Assembly (NCBI GenBank): GCA_002327985.1
Contig: DCVM01000012.1
Coordinates: 1-64,000, forward strand
Direction: 5' to 3'
DNA from: Syntrophaceae bacterium UBA2188
Lineage (GTDB): Bacteria > Desulfobacterota > BSN033 > UBA1163
Length of the DNA: 64,000 nt
Both the position numbers and the translations under genes were made by a program. The notes beneath the pieces are model-generated. The model did no database searches. It worked only from the letters and a program-made list of their open reading frames with translations, and had not been told where the DNA came from. Positions 62,694 through 64,000 of the stretch are shown here, one piece after another. The number at the start of each line of letters is the position of its first letter. Within the stretch, counting starts at the first letter, position 1.

Positions 62694-63503
62694 TCAGAGA
62701 GAATCTGCACCCTGCCCTGCTTTGGCATATCCTTTTTTCTTCTGGTTCGTGTCATAGATGATTCTCAGCCCTTCCAAGGTTAAAAATTCATTGACCTCTT
62801 CAATCATTTCAGATTCATCCGCAATGAGTTTGGCCAGACCTCCTGTGGCAATCACCTTAGGATTCGATCGCACCTCTTTCTTCATTCTTCTGACGATCTC
62901 ATCGACCAATCCGACATAACCAAAAAAAATGCCAGACTGCATACTGTGGACAGTATCCTTTCCGATGACCTGTTTCGGTTTGACAATCTCAACCCGGGGC
63001 AACTTTGAAGTTCTCTGGAACAAGGCCTCTGCCGAAATCCCAATTCCTGGCGCTATGGCACCTCCCATATATTCACCTCGCGCAGTGACGTAGTCGAAGG
63101 TTGTGGCAGTTCCGAAATCGACCACGATTAAACTCTTTTTGTATCGCTTGTAGGCAGCCACGGCATTGACAATCCGGTCTGCTCCCACCTCCGCAGGATT
63201 CTCGTAGGCAATGACTATTCCTGTATCAATGTCAGGTCCAACAATAAGGGGTTTGACATGAAAGTATTTTTCTGCCATTCCCTGCAGCATGTCCAACACC
63301 GGAGGGACGACCGAAGAGATGATTAACCCTCGAAAATCTTCCATGTTGAGATGATCAAATAAGAAGAGATCCCGAAACAGAATGCCCCATTCATCGGCCG
63401 TCTTTCCCCTTTCTGTTGCAATCCGCCAATGATCCACTAATACCTCCCGATCGTACACCCCCAAGACGGTATTCGTATTCCCCACATCAATGACTAGCAG
63501 CAT
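62694..63503 (-). CDS. coaX: Type III pantothenate kinase
   Basis: A 269-residue CoaX, first step of coenzyme A synthesis. ATP-binding [25 protein letters not shown], the second phosphate motif [13 protein letters not shown] and GGAIAPGIG are all in place. GGAGGG precedes the ATG. In many bacteria it follows birA, as here (92 bp). Confidence 0.95.
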   Translation of the reverse strand: MLLVIDVGNTNTVLGVYDREVLVDHWRIATERGKTADEWGILFRDLFLFDHLNMEDFRGLIISSVVPPVLDMLQGMAEKYFHVKPLIVGPDIDTGIVIAYENPAEVGADRIVNAVAAYKRYKKSLIVVDFGTATTFDYVTARGEYMGGAIAPGIGISAEALFQRTSKLPRVEIVKPKQVIGKDTVHSMQSGIFFGYVGLVDEIVRRMKKEVRSNPKVIATGGLAKLIADESEMIEEVNEFLTLEGLRIIYDTNQKKKGYAKAGQGADSL

Positions 63504-63529
63504 AAAATCCCTCCTACGGATGACGCCAA

Positions 63530-63600
63530 ATAGTCCCCAGTCTTATAGCCGTGTAGTGAAAAAATATGGAACGGTGAGGCTATTTGACGATGAGACTACA
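63530..63600. repeat. Degenerate AGTC/GACTA repeats, second site
   Basis: Between coaX and birA: TAGTCCCCAGTCTTATAGCCGT and, further on, GAGGCTATTTGACGATGAGACTACAAGAC are degenerate units of the kind found at 36209-36303, again with inverted copies. Confidence 0.4.
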
Positions 63601-64000
63601 AGACTTCTGTTTTCGTCTTATATTCTACATCTCCTGCAACCACTCTTGTTCGTTTCCCATCTTCCGTTTCCAAAATCAAGGCTCCGTCAGAATCTATTTC
63701 CACTGCCGTGCCGGTCAACACTTTCCCAAAAGAGGTGACCTTGACCTGTCTCCCCTGGATACGAGCCCGATCTCTCCATGCCTTCAGAATAACCTCACTG
63801 TCTTCTTTTAAAAATATCGAATACCACTTTTCCAATTCCAGTAAAAGGGATCGGAGAAACATCTTTCTTGAAATCGGCTGGCCCATCTCAATCTTTAATG
63901 AAGTGGAAACAGCCCGAATCTCTTTTGAAAATATCTGATGGTCCATATTGAGGTTCACACCAATCCCGAGGATGACAAAATGAATTCGGTCCATTTCCGA
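63596..64000 (-). CDS. birA: Biotin-[acetyl-CoA-carboxylase] ligase, C-terminal part
   Basis: The last 134 codons of a BirA-type biotin protein ligase; the rest lies beyond the window. Visible are the end of the catalytic domain (ILGIGVNLNM) and the C-terminal SH3-like domain (RARIQGRQVKVTSFGKVLTGTAVEIDSDG region). It attaches biotin to carboxylase carrier proteins. The apparent ATG at 63994 is internal. Confidence 0.88.
   Translation of the reverse strand, partial: SEMDRIHFVILGIGVNLNMDHQIFSKEIRAVSTSLKIEMGQPISRKMFLRSLLLELEKWYSIFLKEDSEVILKAWRDRARIQGRQVKVTSFGKVLTGTAVEIDSDGALILETEDGKRTRVVAGDVEYKTKTEVL

Noticed and set aside
1..64000. CRISPR arrays, tRNA/rRNA genes, insertion sequences, integrases
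   Set aside because: No regular spaced repeats, no cloverleaf or rRNA-like stretch and no transposase or integrase sequence was recognised on either strand.

Overview
The window reads as a chromosome segment of a Gram-negative, probably anaerobic bacterium, most likely an uncultured member of the Desulfobacterota (the old Deltaproteobacteria, Syntrophia-like). This is inferred from gene content: outer-membrane channels (DUF1302, TolC), lipopolysaccharide-type glycosyltransferase, folate-dependent TrmFO, a J-domain/RodZ-type HTH gene beside a MinD-like ATPase, many CoA-linked oxidation genes and no oxygenase. No rRNA, tRNA, CRISPR array, transposase or phage gene was seen.

Region 1 (about 0.1-32.8 kb, all minus strand) is one long co-directional catabolic block. 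Read from its presumed promoter near 32.8 kb it holds: a YCF48-like repeat protein, an RND/MMPL permease, a DUF1302 outer-membrane protein and a DUF1329 protein (an envelope transport quartet); two SDRs and an SMP-30-type beta-propeller; two E1 alpha/beta pairs, an E2, an E3 and LipB (a 2-oxoacid/acetoin dehydrogenase set with its own octanoyltransferase); a TetR regulator; two unlike acyl-CoA dehydrogenase subunits; a third E1 alpha/beta pair; a zinc alcohol dehydrogenase; an enoyl-CoA hydratase; an unrecognised Cys-rich protein; an SDR; two near-duplicate acyl-CoA ligases; an Fe-S/flavin old-yellow-enzyme-type reductase; and a last SDR. The inferred logic is movement of a hydrophobic acid, alcohol or ketone across the envelope, CoA activation, beta-oxidation-like steps and thiamine-diphosphate-dependent C-C cleavage. 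The substrate is unknown.

Region 2 (33.1-39.5 kb, minus) is a tripartite RND efflux operon (TolC-like, adaptor, AcrB-like pump) led by its own TetR repressor, with a palindrome at its promoter.

Region 3 (39.6-64 kb) is mostly core and envelope genes: PhoU-like protein, EndoQ-type nuclease, a truncated radical SAM gene, a stand-alone EF-Tu domain-2 protein, glycosyltransferase 9, TPR, BON-like, response regulator, M23 peptidase, GalT-like, STAS-like DNA-binding protein, trmFO, a plus-strand radical SAM gene, topA, dprA, LysM protein; then plus-strand methyltransferase, polyprenyl synthase, thioredoxin and a truncated lipoprotein; then minus-strand J/HTH protein, MinD-like ATPase, AmrS-type radical SAM enzyme, nicotinate phosphoribosyltransferase, coaX and a partial birA running off the end. 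Several TTGACA-N17 promoters with palindromes near the start point are visible in regions 2 and 3. Intergenic gaps carry several families of inverted or degenerate repeats.
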